The notes: a model not told the origin generated them from the letters alone. DNA of 64,000 bases from an uncultured Mobiluncus sp. (GCF_902488535.1 NZ_CABTWO010000004.1:62001-126000); one strand, 5' to 3'. Shown: positions 9,570 through 19,090, counted from the stretch's first letter. Made by a program: numbers and translations.

Positions 9570-11723
9570 TCAGCGCACGTGTCCGGGGCAGGTGTCGTAG
9601 CTGACGCGGTACAGGCGCTGACCGGTGAACTCGTAGTCCCCCGTGTCCACCCTGTTTTCCGCGATTTTTTGAAGCATCTGCGAGGGCGGACGGAAGATTG
9701 CGTTCGGTTTTTTCCAAAACCAAATGTAGATGCCATACCGCGAGCCGTCCGCAGAAGTGTCGTTGTCCGAGTAATAGTGCGTGACTCCTTGTGCTTTCAG
9801 ATAGTCACAAGTTTCGGCGGAAATCTGGCCGTCATAGAGGTCTTTTGTGACTTCCAGGGCTCGCCCGGTGGGGTAGTTCATGGCAGGACGCACCACATGG
9901 ACTCCACCGAGAATCCACCAAAACGGGGTGCCAATCTGCGGAGCGCCCCAGATGACTGCATCGGGCGGCAAAGTCGGGGCCACCCGCTCGATGAACGCCT
10001 GTTCGGAAGCGGTGACCATCGTGCCGCGGACGATAACCGCCGGATCGTAGGAACCGTCGATAACCGTGAGGCGTCCCCCCACGGTGCCTCCGCACCCGCT
10101 GACCAGCACCACCGCAGCTAGTGCCCACGAAAACCGCCGGTAAGCTCGCGGGCGCGACACCCAACGAGGCCAGGCGACGAGACGTTCCAGGCCGCGCGAC
10201 AGGGCTAGTGACCCCAAAGGATAGGCACACATCAACACCAGCGGGGCAATCCGACCGGACTGCAGATACCACGGTGCCGTGAGAAAGTAACCCGGCCACA
10301 CCGGCCCGGCCGCCAGCAGGAAAAACACCGCGCTCATGACCAGCCCGCCGACCAGCCACAACAGTCGGCGCTGGCGCACCAGCCACACACTGGCCACCAC
10401 CGCTGCCACGGTATAAATGGCGCCGCCCAGCCCGAAACCCATAAAGAACGGGCCTTTCGGATAGTCCAACAGCAGCCGCCAGGTCAGGTCCCAAGTGTGG
10501 TTGTGCGGGTTGGCGAATTTAGACATGGAAACCAGACGGGGTAACACCACCATCCAAAACCCGCCCCCCAGCACCGCCGCAACCATCAGCGGCACCAGCA
10601 GCTTTACCGCCCGAGACACGTGCCAGCCCCGCCACCAGCGCCACCCCAGCACCAGCACCGGCACGAACATCAGCAGCACCAGATTGAACACCGCCGCCGG
10701 GTGGGTGCAGCCCAGACCGGCCAGTCCCACCAACCACCCCAGGCTCATCCACGGGGCGAGCTGGGAGGACAGCAGGCTGTGGCGGAGGTTGCCGCGGACT
10801 TTTTGCCCGAAGCGCCATGCCGCTTGGCTGGCAGAAGGGGTGTCAGCGGGTATTTCCAGGGACGTCCCGGCAGTCTCATGGCGGGGATATTTCACCGGGA
10901 CGGGGCGCAGACGATAGATGGCGACGGCGAAAATCACCATGCCCGGGGTCGCAATGAGAGAGAAGGTGTAGGGCGGGGTCGCTAGGTTCGCCACGTAGTT
11001 GGCGGTGAAAGTGGAGCTGGTGGCCGCACCCAAGGCAGTCAAAGCCGCGATGGTGCGGCTCGCCTCGCCCGCGCCTTTCCACGCAGTCAGCGCCAGCAGG
11101 GCGAACAGCCCCAGCAGGGCGGGCCACAGCACCAGCACGGCCGTCATGGCACCCACATAAGACTGCAACGGGGAACCGGGCAGCAATGACACCAGGTTAT
11201 GAAAAATATTGGGGTAATAGGCTCCGACCCCTTCGTTCATGGGAGCCAACGTGACCCAGGGGCTGGCGGAAGCAAACTCGCGCGTATAGCGAATCCCAGA
11301 CAGGTGAAACACCACGTCCCAGGTTTGGGGCACCCGTGTCGCCAAACGGGTCGCCACCAGGTAGGGCAACGCTGACAACACCGCGCAGCCGGTGAAAACT
11401 GCCCACAACCCCCCAGAAACGTCGGTAGAGGGAACCCGGGGCCACACCGCTCGTGACCCCGAACGCAGGGTCCACAGCCGACCCACCACGAAAGGCAAAC
11501 AAATGAGCACCAGCAGCGGCAACGCCAGCCACGCCCGCCACGGCAGCTGCAGCCCGATAGCTATCCAGGTCGCCCCGGCCCACACTCCCAAACTCACCGC
11601 CGGAGCCGCCACGACACGCAAAGCCCCGTGAATCCCTAAACCCCACAGCACCGTCAGCCCCGGCACCAGCAGGTAGACCAGGGCTATCAGCGTCGCGCCG
11701 GCCAGTAACAGGGAGTCAATCAA
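9570..11723 (-). CDS. Large polytopic membrane protein, DUF6541 type (second copy)
   Basis: A 717-residue membrane protein with the same plan as 4522-6564: an N-terminal helix pair (LLLAGATLIALVYLLVPGL), about a dozen hydrophobic segments, a loop carrying PQTWDVVFHLSGIRY (compare PSQSFDAMFHYSSVR in the other copy), and a C-terminal soluble part with CDYLKAQGVTHYYSDNDT (compare CAIIRQEGITHYYADATG). These shared motifs show paralogy. Role as GT-C transferase or polymerase is inferred. The start is TTG with AAAGGAA upstream. A TAGAAT -10-like hexamer lies in the divergent spacer before wecC. Confidence 0.75.
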   Translation of the reverse strand: MIDSLLLAGATLIALVYLLVPGLTVLWGLGIHGALRVVAAPAVSLGVWAGATWIAIGLQLPWRAWLALPLLVLICLPFVVGRLWTLRSGSRAVWPRVPSTDVSGGLWAVFTGCAVLSALPYLVATRLATRVPQTWDVVFHLSGIRYTREFASASPWVTLAPMNEGVGAYYPNIFHNLVSLLPGSPLQSYVGAMTAVLVLWPALLGLFALLALTAWKGAGEASRTIAALTALGAATSSTFTANYVANLATPPYTFSLIATPGMVIFAVAIYRLRPVPVKYPRHETAGTSLEIPADTPSASQAAWRFGQKVRGNLRHSLLSSQLAPWMSLGWLVGLAGLGCTHPAAVFNLVLLMFVPVLVLGWRWWRGWHVSRAVKLLVPLMVAAVLGGGFWMVVLPRLVSMSKFANPHNHTWDLTWRLLLDYPKGPFFMGFGLGGAIYTVAAVVASVWLVRQRRLLWLVGGLVMSAVFFLLAAGPVWPGYFLTAPWYLQSGRIAPLVLMCAYPLGSLALSRGLERLVAWPRWVSRPRAYRRFSWALAAVVLVSGCGGTVGGRLTVIDGSYDPAVIVRGTMVTASEQAFIERVAPTLPPDAVIWGAPQIGTPFWWILGGVHVVRPAMNYPTGRALEVTKDLYDGQISAETCDYLKAQGVTHYYSDNDTSADGSRYGIYIWFWKKPNAIFRPPSQMLQKIAENRVDTGDYEFTGQRLYRVSYDTCPGHVR

Positions 11724-11842
11724 CGTCAGCGGTTCCTTTCTAAGGGTAGTTTAATTCTAGCCGAGACTAAAGCCCGGAGCCTTGCCACGATTCTGGAAAG
11801 GTTCGGTGGGGCGATTATTATGGAAGGGCGGAAGGAAGGCTT

Positions 11843-13075
11843 ATGGTTGCGAAAACGGTACAGGTTGTCGGATTGGGGTATATCGGGCTGCCAACAGCGG
11901 TGGCTTTGGCGGGTGCAGGTCACACGATTAAGGGCGTGGATGTAAACCAGGAGCATGTCGATGCCGTCAATGCCGGGCGGGTACCGTTCCTGGAACCCGG
12001 CCTGGATGAGGCCCTGAAGGAAGTACACGCCAAAGGACTGATTTCCGCTTCTACCCAGGCCAGCGAGGCGGAGGTTTACATTGTCGCCGTACCGACACCC
12101 TTCAAAGGCAACCACGAAGCCGATTTGTCCTATGTCATGGCTGCGGCCGACGAAATTTCCCCTTACGTCGCCAAGGGCGCCTTGGTGATTCTGGAATCGA
12201 CTTCGCCCCCGGGAACGACCGAGGCTATGGCCGAACGTATCGAGAAAAACCGTCCCGAATTGGCCGGCCAGGTCAAGTTCGTCCACGCCCCCGAGAGGGT
12301 TTTGCCCGGGCGCATCATGATTGAAATGTTTGAAAACGACCGCATTGTGGGCGGTTTGACCCGCGAGGCGGCCGAAGCAGCACGCGACCTCTATGCGAGT
12401 TTCTGTCGGGGCCAAATCCGCGTGACGGACGCCAAGACAGCGGAGATGTCGAAGCTGGCGGAAAACTCTTTCCGGGACGTGAACATTGCTTACGCCAACG
12501 AGTTGGCCAAGATTTGTGAACGTCTGGGCATCGACGTGTGGGAACTCATCGAGCTGGCTAATTTGCATCCGCGGGTCAATATCCTCCGGCCCGGACCAGG
12601 TGTGGGCGGGCACTGTATCGCGGTAGACCCGTGGTTCATTGTTGACGCCGTGCCGGATTTGTCGAACCTGATTCGCACCGCCCGCGAGGTCAACGACTCA
12701 CGTCCCGACGACGTGATGGCTCAGGTGCGTACCATTTTGGGCGCGAATGGCTGGAAGGAAGGCGAACCGGTGAAGATTGCAGCTCTCGGTTTAGCTTTCA
12801 AACCCGATGTGGACGATTTGCGCACCTCCCCGGCCATCACCGTGGTGCAAAAACTGGCGGAAATCCCGGGGGCACAGGTGCTGGTTTCCGAGCCGAACGT
12901 AGACGCTTTGCCAAAGTCCTTGACCGACAAAACGAACGTGACCTTGGTTGCCTTGAACCGGGCTATTGAAGAGGCAGCGGTCGTGGTCGGCCTTGTCGCG
13001 CACAAGCAGTTCAAAGCCTTAACCCGCACGGCAATCACCAAGCCAGTGTTGGACACCTGCGGGATTTGGCGCTAG
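11843..13075 (+). CDS. wecC: UDP-N-acetyl-D-mannosamine dehydrogenase (WecC-type)
   Basis: A 410-residue nucleotide-sugar 6-dehydrogenase that oxidises UDP-ManNAc to UDP-ManNAcA with two NAD+. It shows the N-terminal NAD motif (VVGLGYIGLPTAVALAGAGH), the central AENSFRDVNIAYANELAKIC helix, the catalytic Cys in GVGGHCIAVDPWF (near residue 258), and the C-terminal LGLAFKPDVDDLRTSPA. GGAAGGAAGG precedes the ATG. It is followed by the 2-epimerase gene that makes its substrate, giving a two-gene UDP-ManNAcA module. WecC versus WbpO/UDP-GlcNAc dehydrogenase cannot be fully separated by eye, but the AVDPWF form and neighbour favour WecC. Confidence 0.86.
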   Translation: MVAKTVQVVGLGYIGLPTAVALAGAGHTIKGVDVNQEHVDAVNAGRVPFLEPGLDEALKEVHAKGLISASTQASEAEVYIVAVPTPFKGNHEADLSYVMAAADEISPYVAKGALVILESTSPPGTTEAMAERIEKNRPELAGQVKFVHAPERVLPGRIMIEMFENDRIVGGLTREAAEAARDLYASFCRGQIRVTDAKTAEMSKLAENSFRDVNIAYANELAKICERLGIDVWELIELANLHPRVNILRPGPGVGGHCIAVDPWFIVDAVPDLSNLIRTAREVNDSRPDDVMAQVRTILGANGWKEGEPVKIAALGLAFKPDVDDLRTSPAITVVQKLAEIPGAQVLVSEPNVDALPKSLTDKTNVTLVALNRAIEEAAVVVGLVAHKQFKALTRTAITKPVLDTCGIWR

Positions 13076-13166
13076 CTGCGCCGTGTCACCGCTGCGCCAA
13101 CACGTCCGCCACACCCGGCACGGACGCCCCTGGGCAATGACCGCCTTTCTGCCCCTCACTTTTGTC

Positions 13167-13172
13167 TAAAAT
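13167..13172 (+). promoter_or_regulatory. Predicted -10 hexamer of leaderless wecB
   Basis: TAAAAT ends six bases before the GTG at 13179. No ribosome site precedes the start. Confidence 0.5.
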
Positions 13173-13178
13173 GGAACC

Positions 13179-14330
13179 GTGAGTAAACCGTGCGTATTGG
13201 TAATTTATGGCACCCGACCGGAAGCCATCAAAGTCGCTCCCGTGGTGTTAGCTTTACAGGACTCTCAGTTGGATGTTAAAACTCTGACCACGGGTCAGCA
13301 TCCCGAAATGGTTGCCCAGGTCAACAGCATTTTTGGGATTACTCCTGACTTTGCCATCGACGTGATGCGCCCCGGGCAATCGCTAAATATGCTGGCTGCC
13401 CGAGTGCTGCAAGGCTTGGACACGAAATTGGCAGAAATCCGACCCGACGCCATCATGGTAGAGGGGGACACGACCACGGTAATGGCGGCTGCCCTGGCTG
13501 CTTTCAACCTGCATGTCCCGGTGGTGCATTTGGAGGCCGGACTGCGTTCGGGCAACATCAACCTGCCCTTTCCGGAGGAGGCTAATCGCCGCCTGGCGGG
13601 GCAAGTCGCGGCGCTACACCTAGCGCCCACCCCGAAATCCCGGGATAACCTGCTGCGGGAAAACGTCGATCCCCGCCTGATTGCCGTCACCGGTAACACC
13701 GTCATCGATGCCCTGCACTACGTGGTCGACACTGACCAGGCTGGCGAGGGCCTGTCCCCCGAGTTTGGCGCCGCCTTGACACGTCCCGGACTGAAAGTAC
13801 TGGTCACCGCGCACCGACGGGAATCTTGGGGACAACCGCTACGCGAGATGGCGCGTGCGCTCGCACAGTCCGCCACCGACCATCCGGAAGTGCATTTCCT
13901 GCTGCCCGCCCACGCCAACCCCGCCGTGCGCGAAGTACTGACCGAGATTTTGGGCAGCGTCCCCAATGTGACCATTGGCGACCCCCAGCCCTATGCCGCG
14001 TTCTGCGGACTGCTAAAGGGCTGCGACCTGGTGCTGACCGATTCCGGCGGGATTCAAGAAGAGGCCCCGGCACTGGGCAAACCGGTTCTGGTGATGCGCG
14101 ACACGACCGAACGTCCCGAAGCCATTGCTGCGGGAACCGCCCGCCTGGTGGGGACCACTTATGAGTCCGTCCACTCTGCCCTGGAAGGAATGCTGATTTC
14201 TCCAGAAGCCCGCGGGGTGATGGCTCACGCCGTGAATCCTTACGGGGACGGTCGCGCCGCCGCGCGGGTAGTGGCAGCTCTGGAACAGCTGCTGGGGGTC
14301 GGAACGCGTCTCCCGGACTTCGAAGCCTGA
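13179..14330 (+). CDS. wecB: UDP-N-acetylglucosamine 2-epimerase, non-hydrolysing
   Basis: A 383-residue cytoplasmic enzyme interconverting UDP-GlcNAc and UDP-ManNAc. Family motifs seen: VIYGTRPEAIKVAPVV at the N-terminus, EGDTTT near residue 95, HLEAGLRSGN with NLPFPEEANRRL, TAHRRESWG, and LTDSGGIQEEAPALGKPVLVMRDTTERPE. The GTG start lacks a Shine-Dalgarno site and has a -10 hexamer six bases away, so it is probably leaderless. With wecC upstream it would give UDP-ManNAcA. A second, divergent epimerase lies at 21727-22803 and probably handles a different sugar. Confidence 0.92.
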   Translation: MSKPCVLVIYGTRPEAIKVAPVVLALQDSQLDVKTLTTGQHPEMVAQVNSIFGITPDFAIDVMRPGQSLNMLAARVLQGLDTKLAEIRPDAIMVEGDTTTVMAAALAAFNLHVPVVHLEAGLRSGNINLPFPEEANRRLAGQVAALHLAPTPKSRDNLLRENVDPRLIAVTGNTVIDALHYVVDTDQAGEGLSPEFGAALTRPGLKVLVTAHRRESWGQPLREMARALAQSATDHPEVHFLLPAHANPAVREVLTEILGSVPNVTIGDPQPYAAFCGLLKGCDLVLTDSGGIQEEAPALGKPVLVMRDTTERPEAIAAGTARLVGTTYESVHSALEGMLISPEARGVMAHAVNPYGDGRAAARVVAALEQLLGVGTRLPDFEA

Positions 14331-14341
14331 GAATCCAACGA

Positions 14342-14347
14342 TAGAAT
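14342..14347 (+). promoter_or_regulatory. Predicted -10 hexamer of leaderless glycosyltransferase gene
   Basis: TAGAAT lies six bases before the GTG at 14354. TTCGAA at 14319-14324 is a possible weak -35 with 17-base spacing. Confidence 0.5.
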
Positions 14348-14353
14348 ACCCCT

Positions 14354-15490
14354 GTGGCTAAATTGAAGATGCTGATTGTGTCCTACTCCCGACTGGTGTC
14401 TGACGCGCGGATTTTGAAACAAATTGACCTGTTCAAAGACGCTTACGAGCTGACCACCTGCGGTTACGGACCTGCCCCGGAAGGTGTGGCTCAGCATTAT
14501 GAACTCCCCGGTGAAGGCACGTATTGGCAGCGCAACCGGCTGGCCACCATCTTGCACCTGTACACCTGGGCGTATTGGTCCTCCTCCGCCTCCGCGTGGT
14601 GCCGGCGCAACCTGCCTCAGGGATACTTCGATGTGACTTTCGCAGACGATATTGATTCCATCGGGGTGGGGCTGTGGACGAAACCAAAACTTGGTGTTCA
14701 TGCTGACCTGCACGAATACTCGCCGCGCGAAAAAGAAGACGTCCCCAGGTGGCGGATGTTTGTGAAGCCCTACATGGAATGGCAGGTGCGTCATTTTGTG
14801 AAGCGGGCTGACTCGTGTTCCACCACGGCTACGTTCTTTGCCTCTGAATATGAAAAAAACTTTGGCATTAAACCGACGTTGGTCGTCAATGCCACCCCGT
14901 TCCATGATTTGCAGCCCACCGAGACTCCTGAAAACGGTCCAATACGTTTAGTTCACGCCGGAACTTGTCGACCGGACCGCTTTGCGGAAGTCATGATTGA
15001 CGCGGTTGCTAGTTTGCAAGATAGATATACCTTGGACCTGTATCTGGTCAACAACAACTCCAGCTACTTTACGCAGTTAAGCGAGAAATGCCGCGAGATA
15101 CCCAACGTAAATCTGTATCCCGGCGTGCCTTACGATAAACTCATCGACACGTTGCACCGCTACGACCTCGGTTTTCACAACCTTCCCCCGGTGAACTTCA
15201 ACAACCGTTACGCTTTACCGAACAAGTTTTTTGACTTCATCCAGGCACGTATCGGAATGGTTATCGGTCCGACCCCGGAAATGGTCTCCCGCCTCGATGA
15301 GTACCAGCTGGGTCGGGTCGCCGCCGATTTCACGACAGAAGCGTTGCGGGAGGCACTGGAGAAAACCACTCCCGCAGAAGTTGCAGCATGGAAACAAAAC
15401 GCCCACCACCACGCCCGTGAACTGTCTAGTGAAAATGTCGTGGGGCTATGGAAAGACGCTGTTGACCGCATCGTGACAGCAAAGGGTTAA
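14354..15490 (+). CDS. Glycosyltransferase, GT-B fold
   Basis: A 378-residue protein opening KMLIVSYSRLVSDARILKQIDLF, a form seen in GT4-like enzymes of surface glycan loci. The C-terminal half begins IRLVHAGTCRPDRFAEVMIDAV and continues with LYPGVPYDKLIDTLHRYDLGFHN and a ALPNKFFDFIQARIGMVIGP segment that would bind the donor. It acts in the cytoplasm on nucleotide-sugar donors. It sits between wecB and the flippase gene, so ManNAc(A) or a sugar next to it is a reasonable donor guess, but not shown. Start is GTG, apparently leaderless. Confidence 0.75.
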   Translation: MAKLKMLIVSYSRLVSDARILKQIDLFKDAYELTTCGYGPAPEGVAQHYELPGEGTYWQRNRLATILHLYTWAYWSSSASAWCRRNLPQGYFDVTFADDIDSIGVGLWTKPKLGVHADLHEYSPREKEDVPRWRMFVKPYMEWQVRHFVKRADSCSTTATFFASEYEKNFGIKPTLVVNATPFHDLQPTETPENGPIRLVHAGTCRPDRFAEVMIDAVASLQDRYTLDLYLVNNNSSYFTQLSEKCREIPNVNLYPGVPYDKLIDTLHRYDLGFHNLPPVNFNNRYALPNKFFDFIQARIGMVIGPTPEMVSRLDEYQLGRVAADFTTEALREALEKTTPAEVAAWKQNAHHHARELSSENVVGLWKDAVDRIVTAKG

Positions 15491-15509
15491 CCTGGACGGA
15501 AATTAGCTG

Positions 15510-16826
15510 ATGGACACCAACAATCATCTGCGAGCTTGGCTGCGGAAACAAGCCGAGGCGCATCCCGTTTTGTCCAATATCAGCATCTTGGCGACAGGCA
15601 CTGCCGCCAGCCAAGCTGTTGCCATCATTGTTTCGATATTCACAGCCAGAATTTTCACCCCGGAAGCATTCGGAGAATTTGCGCTCTTTTCCTCCATTTC
15701 CAGCATCTTCGTGGTCATCGCCACCCTGCGCTATGACGTGGCAATCGTGCTGCCGGATACGGATGACGAAGCTCGCCAACTGGCTCGTCTCGCCACCCGC
15801 GCCAACCTCGTCGTATCGGTTTTGGCGACAATCCTGGCTTTTGCCACGCGACCAGTCGTATTACAGGTGTGGGGTTCAAAAACATTGGCCACCTGGCTGC
15901 CGCTGGTGGGACTGGCGATTTTTTGTTCCGCCCAAGTCGCGATTTGGCAGTATTGGTACAACCGCCAGCGACAGTACCGCGTCATCGCGCTGAATCGCTT
16001 TGAGTCTGGCGTGGGTTCGTCTCTGGGACAGCTGGGATTTGGACTCGGCGGTCTGCGCAGTTTCCTGGGGCTGATTTTCGGGAACTTCATTGGCTTGCTG
16101 TGGGCACTGTTCAATCTGGGGCGCCAATCGGGAACCGTCTGGCATCCCGTGGCCCCCGATACCTCCCGGATGCGCGACATGGCACACAAATACCGCAAAA
16201 TGCCCCTGCTGAACCTCCCTAATGCGCTGGTGGATGCGGTGCGAACCAACGGTATTCAGATGTTGATTGGGGTCGCGGCGCTCGGTTCACTGGGTCAGTT
16301 TAACTTGGCTTGGCGAGTCCTGCAGGCTCCGATTGCCCTGTTGAACGGGGCGATTTCCCAGGTGTTCCTGGAACGCATGGCACGAGTACAGCCGGGACAG
16401 CTGACCGGGCTGGTGCGGGCGGTGATGAAACGCGCCTGCCTGTTCGGGGTGGGTCCTTTCGTACTGCTGTGGATTGTGGCGCCGTGGCTGCTCCCCTTCG
16501 TGTTTGGTCCGCAGTGGGTGGAAGCTGGCTTGATTACCCGCGCATTGGTGCCATGGTTGGCAGTAAACTTGATAACTTCCCCGATTTCTGGGGTGTTCGT
16601 GGTGACCGGGCGGCAGTCCTGGATTTTATTGCACGCCATCTTGTTTACCGCGATTCCCCTGGGTTGGCTGGCGTTTTCCCCACTGGATTTCCTACCGACC
16701 CTGCAGATTTTGAGCCTGATGATGGCAGTGATGCTGCTGATTTTGCTGGTCTTGGCGGACCTTGCCGCCCAAGCCTGGGACCGGAATAGTGGAACAAAGG
16801 AGACCAAAGACAGTGACCAAGAATGA
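15510..16826 (+). CDS. Wzx-like oligosaccharide flippase
   Basis: A 438-residue polytopic protein with about 12 hydrophobic segments. The start of the membrane part, LSNISILATGTAASQAVAIIVSIFTARIFTPEAFGEFALFSSISSI, has the ARIFTPEAFGEFAL pattern of polysaccharide-biosynthesis (MOP superfamily) exporters such as Wzx. It would flip undecaprenyl-linked repeat units to the outer face. It overlaps the next gene by 14 bases and lies 19 bases after the previous one, in a run of same-strand genes 11.8-17.9 kb. No Wzy is certain, though the DUF6541 proteins are candidates for polymerisation or sugar addition. Confidence 0.85.
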   Translation: MDTNNHLRAWLRKQAEAHPVLSNISILATGTAASQAVAIIVSIFTARIFTPEAFGEFALFSSISSIFVVIATLRYDVAIVLPDTDDEARQLARLATRANLVVSVLATILAFATRPVVLQVWGSKTLATWLPLVGLAIFCSAQVAIWQYWYNRQRQYRVIALNRFESGVGSSLGQLGFGLGGLRSFLGLIFGNFIGLLWALFNLGRQSGTVWHPVAPDTSRMRDMAHKYRKMPLLNLPNALVDAVRTNGIQMLIGVAALGSLGQFNLAWRVLQAPIALLNGAISQVFLERMARVQPGQLTGLVRAVMKRACLFGVGPFVLLWIVAPWLLPFVFGPQWVEAGLITRALVPWLAVNLITSPISGVFVVTGRQSWILLHAILFTAIPLGWLAFSPLDFLPTLQILSLMMAVMLLILLVLADLAAQAWDRNSGTKETKDSDQE

Positions 16827-17874
16827 TGCCACCGTAGTTATCGCCTGCCACGACCCCAACCGCCCGATTCGACGCGCGGTCGCTTCAGCGCTACGTTCCA
16901 GCGGAGTAAATGTGCTGGTTATAGCCCATAATACGGATCCAGAGGGGATGCGCACCGCCTTGGGTCCACTGGCCTCCCGGGTGCGTGTGGAGCCGTTTGC
17001 GGATGGTATCCCCTCCCCGGCGGGGCCATTCAATCACGGGTTAGCCATCGCAGACACCCGCTTCGTGTCAATCATGGGTTCCGACGATGTCCTGGAAACG
17101 GGGGCAGTCGATTCCTGGCGCGTACTGGCGAAACGTTGGGACGCTGATATGGTGTTGACGCGACTGCACCGCGGAAAAGCCCGCCGTCCGATTCATGCCC
17201 CCGCGGTTCGCCCTTGGCTCCACGGGGTGGCAGACTTTGCCAAAGATCGGCTCTATTATCGTTCCGCCCCGCTGGGGTTAATGCGTCGCGAACGCCTGGA
17301 AGAACTGGGACTCCGCATGACTCCTGACTTTCCGGTGGGTGAAGATATTGCTTTTTCGATGCGACTCTATTCTTCGTCTCCCGTGGTGGTGCAGCGTCGC
17401 GGACCAGGCTACCTGGTCGGCGAAGACGCGAAAACGCGGGTCACCACTACGTCTCGACCGGTAGATGTGGAACTGCAACACATCACTGATTTACTGTCTC
17501 GGTCTTGGGTGGCAGATTGGAGTGCAGAAACGCGCGCCGGGGTGGCAATCAAGATTCTGCGGATTCACGTTTTTGGACTTTTACTGAACCGAGAAATGGA
17601 TTTTTGGACAGCCGCCCAACGTGTTTCTCTGGCGGAGATTGCCCAATCATTGTGCGATTTCGCCCCCGGTTGTGAGCGGGCTTTCTCGCGAGCCGACACT
17701 GCTTTGTTGCAAACCATCTTAAACCCACAATCCCCCAACGAACAGCTGCTCCGGTTAGCTCAGGCTCGGAGTCGGTTCTTTACGCCCGCAGCCCTCGTTC
17801 CGGCGTATGCACAAGGGTGGTGCCACCGGGAGGGACCACTCCGTTTTGACGTGGCTAGTTTCCTGGTGCGCTAA
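16813..17874 (+). CDS. Family 2 glycosyltransferase
   Basis: About 353 residues. It starts TVVIACHDPNRPIRRAVASAL, has a metal-binding FVSIMGSDDVLETG near residue 90, and FPVGEDIAFSMRLYS, where the acidic pair is a typical GT2 catalytic-base position. The GTG at 16813 is chosen because AGGAG (16798-16802) lies upstream and the family fold starts there; upstream in-frame codons lie inside the flippase gene. It overlaps the flippase by 14 bases, so translation is probably coupled. Donor unknown. Confidence 0.78.
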   Translation: MTKNDATVVIACHDPNRPIRRAVASALRSSGVNVLVIAHNTDPEGMRTALGPLASRVRVEPFADGIPSPAGPFNHGLAIADTRFVSIMGSDDVLETGAVDSWRVLAKRWDADMVLTRLHRGKARRPIHAPAVRPWLHGVADFAKDRLYYRSAPLGLMRRERLEELGLRMTPDFPVGEDIAFSMRLYSSSPVVVQRRGPGYLVGEDAKTRVTTTSRPVDVELQHITDLLSRSWVADWSAETRAGVAIKILRIHVFGLLLNREMDFWTAAQRVSLAEIAQSLCDFAPGCERAFSRADTALLQTILNPQSPNEQLLRLAQARSRFFTPAALVPAYAQGWCHREGPLRFDVASFLVR

Positions 17875-17932
17875 CTTTAGCTCGACGCGGACTGAGGGCA
17901 CCGCGCGACCTGACGCCCCGACCTTGTGCGGT

Positions 17933-19078
17933 CTACCAGCCCCTCCAGGAAGGCAGCCGCTCCAAAAGTGCGGGGTCCCCCGCCACGACCGCCTCGTAAA
18001 CTTTCCGGTAGGACTCCCCGACGGTTTGGCTGGAAAAGGCGGCGCCGATGCTGGCGGCAATAGTCTCGGCGCTAGGAGTGTTATCGGGGGTGGCAGTCAA
18101 CAGTTCGGTCACCGCGTCCGCGTAGGCGGTCACGTCATGGGTGGCGATAGCCCGCCCCACAAAGTCGCGCATATACTCAGGGTGACCCCCTGCCGTGCCG
18201 ACCACCACGGGACGACCGTTCAGTATCGCTTCGGCGCAAGACACAAAGAAATTATCGCCGTGAGTGGGACCAATAAACAGGTCTGCTGCCTGGAGTTCCG
18301 CCGAAACGCCCCCCTCCCCGGTATAGGGCAGAGGTCCGGTCAGCCGTAACGGCAGACCGTGATTGGTCGCATAGTCACGCGCGGCTTCCTCCAAAGGTCC
18401 CTGACCCACCCAAGTCAGTTCCGCTCGGCGTCCTCTGCGACGCAGCTCCTCCACGACTTGTAGCGCAAAAATCGGATCCTTGCGTTCCACCAGTCCCCCG
18501 ACTGAAATCAGACGCCACGGCTCTGGGGCAGGTAGTTTCCGCGGAGTCAGGTCAAGCACCGGCTCTACGACGCAGGGCACTTCTACCGTGGGGCGATGCC
18601 GATATTGGCGGATAGGCTGGGACAGATAGGGGCAAACTGTCGTGACAATGTCCGGAAGTTTCTCCAGGCGAAAAATGACTTTTCGAGCCTGTCGTAGCAG
18701 CGGGGTCAGCGAGTCAGGGTTCGTCAGTCCGGACCAGTGCTCAGTGTGTACCCACGGCACCTGAGGGCGCGCCAAAGCCGTGGGCAACAGGGTGGACATT
18801 GCCATCGAGTGAATCACGTCGGCGTCCCCCACGGAACTGCGCAGGTGACGTGAGGCTGACACTGCCGAAAGCGGGTTGAGAGGCTGGAACGCGATTCGCA
18901 GCCCCGCGATGCCTTCGTATTGGAAACGTTGCGGGGAACCTCGGTGATCCGCGTCCAAATGAACGACTCGAACTTGGTTCCCAGCAGCGGCTATCGCATG
19001 TAAATCCTTCACTACAAAAGCACCACTGGAGGGACGCTTCTGATGAGGAAACCAGGTAGTTACAGCCAAAACACGCAC
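17933..19078 (-). CDS. Family 4 glycosyltransferase
   Basis: A 381-residue GT-B enzyme: N-terminal VLAVTTWFPHQKRPSSGAFVVKDLHAIAAAG, WVHTEHW, then a second domain WRLISVGGLVERKDPIFALQVVEEL and the donor site FIGPTHGDNFFVSCAEAILNGRPVVVGTAGGHPE. Its closest relative in the window is 8308-9477 (FIGPT-DNF motif shared). It is divergent from 19160 and convergent with 16813-17874. The GTG start has TAAACT six bases upstream and no ribosome site, so it is probably leaderless. Sugar unknown. Confidence 0.8.
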   Translation of the reverse strand: MRVLAVTTWFPHQKRPSSGAFVVKDLHAIAAAGNQVRVVHLDADHRGSPQRFQYEGIAGLRIAFQPLNPLSAVSASRHLRSSVGDADVIHSMAMSTLLPTALARPQVPWVHTEHWSGLTNPDSLTPLLRQARKVIFRLEKLPDIVTTVCPYLSQPIRQYRHRPTVEVPCVVEPVLDLTPRKLPAPEPWRLISVGGLVERKDPIFALQVVEELRRRGRRAELTWVGQGPLEEAARDYATNHGLPLRLTGPLPYTGEGGVSAELQAADLFIGPTHGDNFFVSCAEAILNGRPVVVGTAGGHPEYMRDFVGRAIATHDVTAYADAVTELLTATPDNTPSAETIAASIGAAFSSQTVGESYRKVYEAVVAGDPALLERLPSWRGW

Positions 19079-19084
19079 CTGACC

Positions 19085-19090
19085 AGTTTA
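19085..19090 (-). promoter_or_regulatory. Predicted -10 hexamer of leaderless GT4 gene
   Basis: TAAACT on the minus strand, preceded by TG, ends six bases before the GTG at 19078. With 19148-19153 it makes a divergent leaderless pair within about 80 bases. Confidence 0.5.

Noticed and set aside
11843..14330. WecB/WecC pair as a simple duplicate of the 20-23 kb dehydrogenase/epimerase pair
   Set aside because: The sequences differ in catalytic-region wording (GGHCIAVDPWF against GGHCIPVYPRL; EGDTTT against YGDTNST), so they are separate branches rather than a recent duplication.
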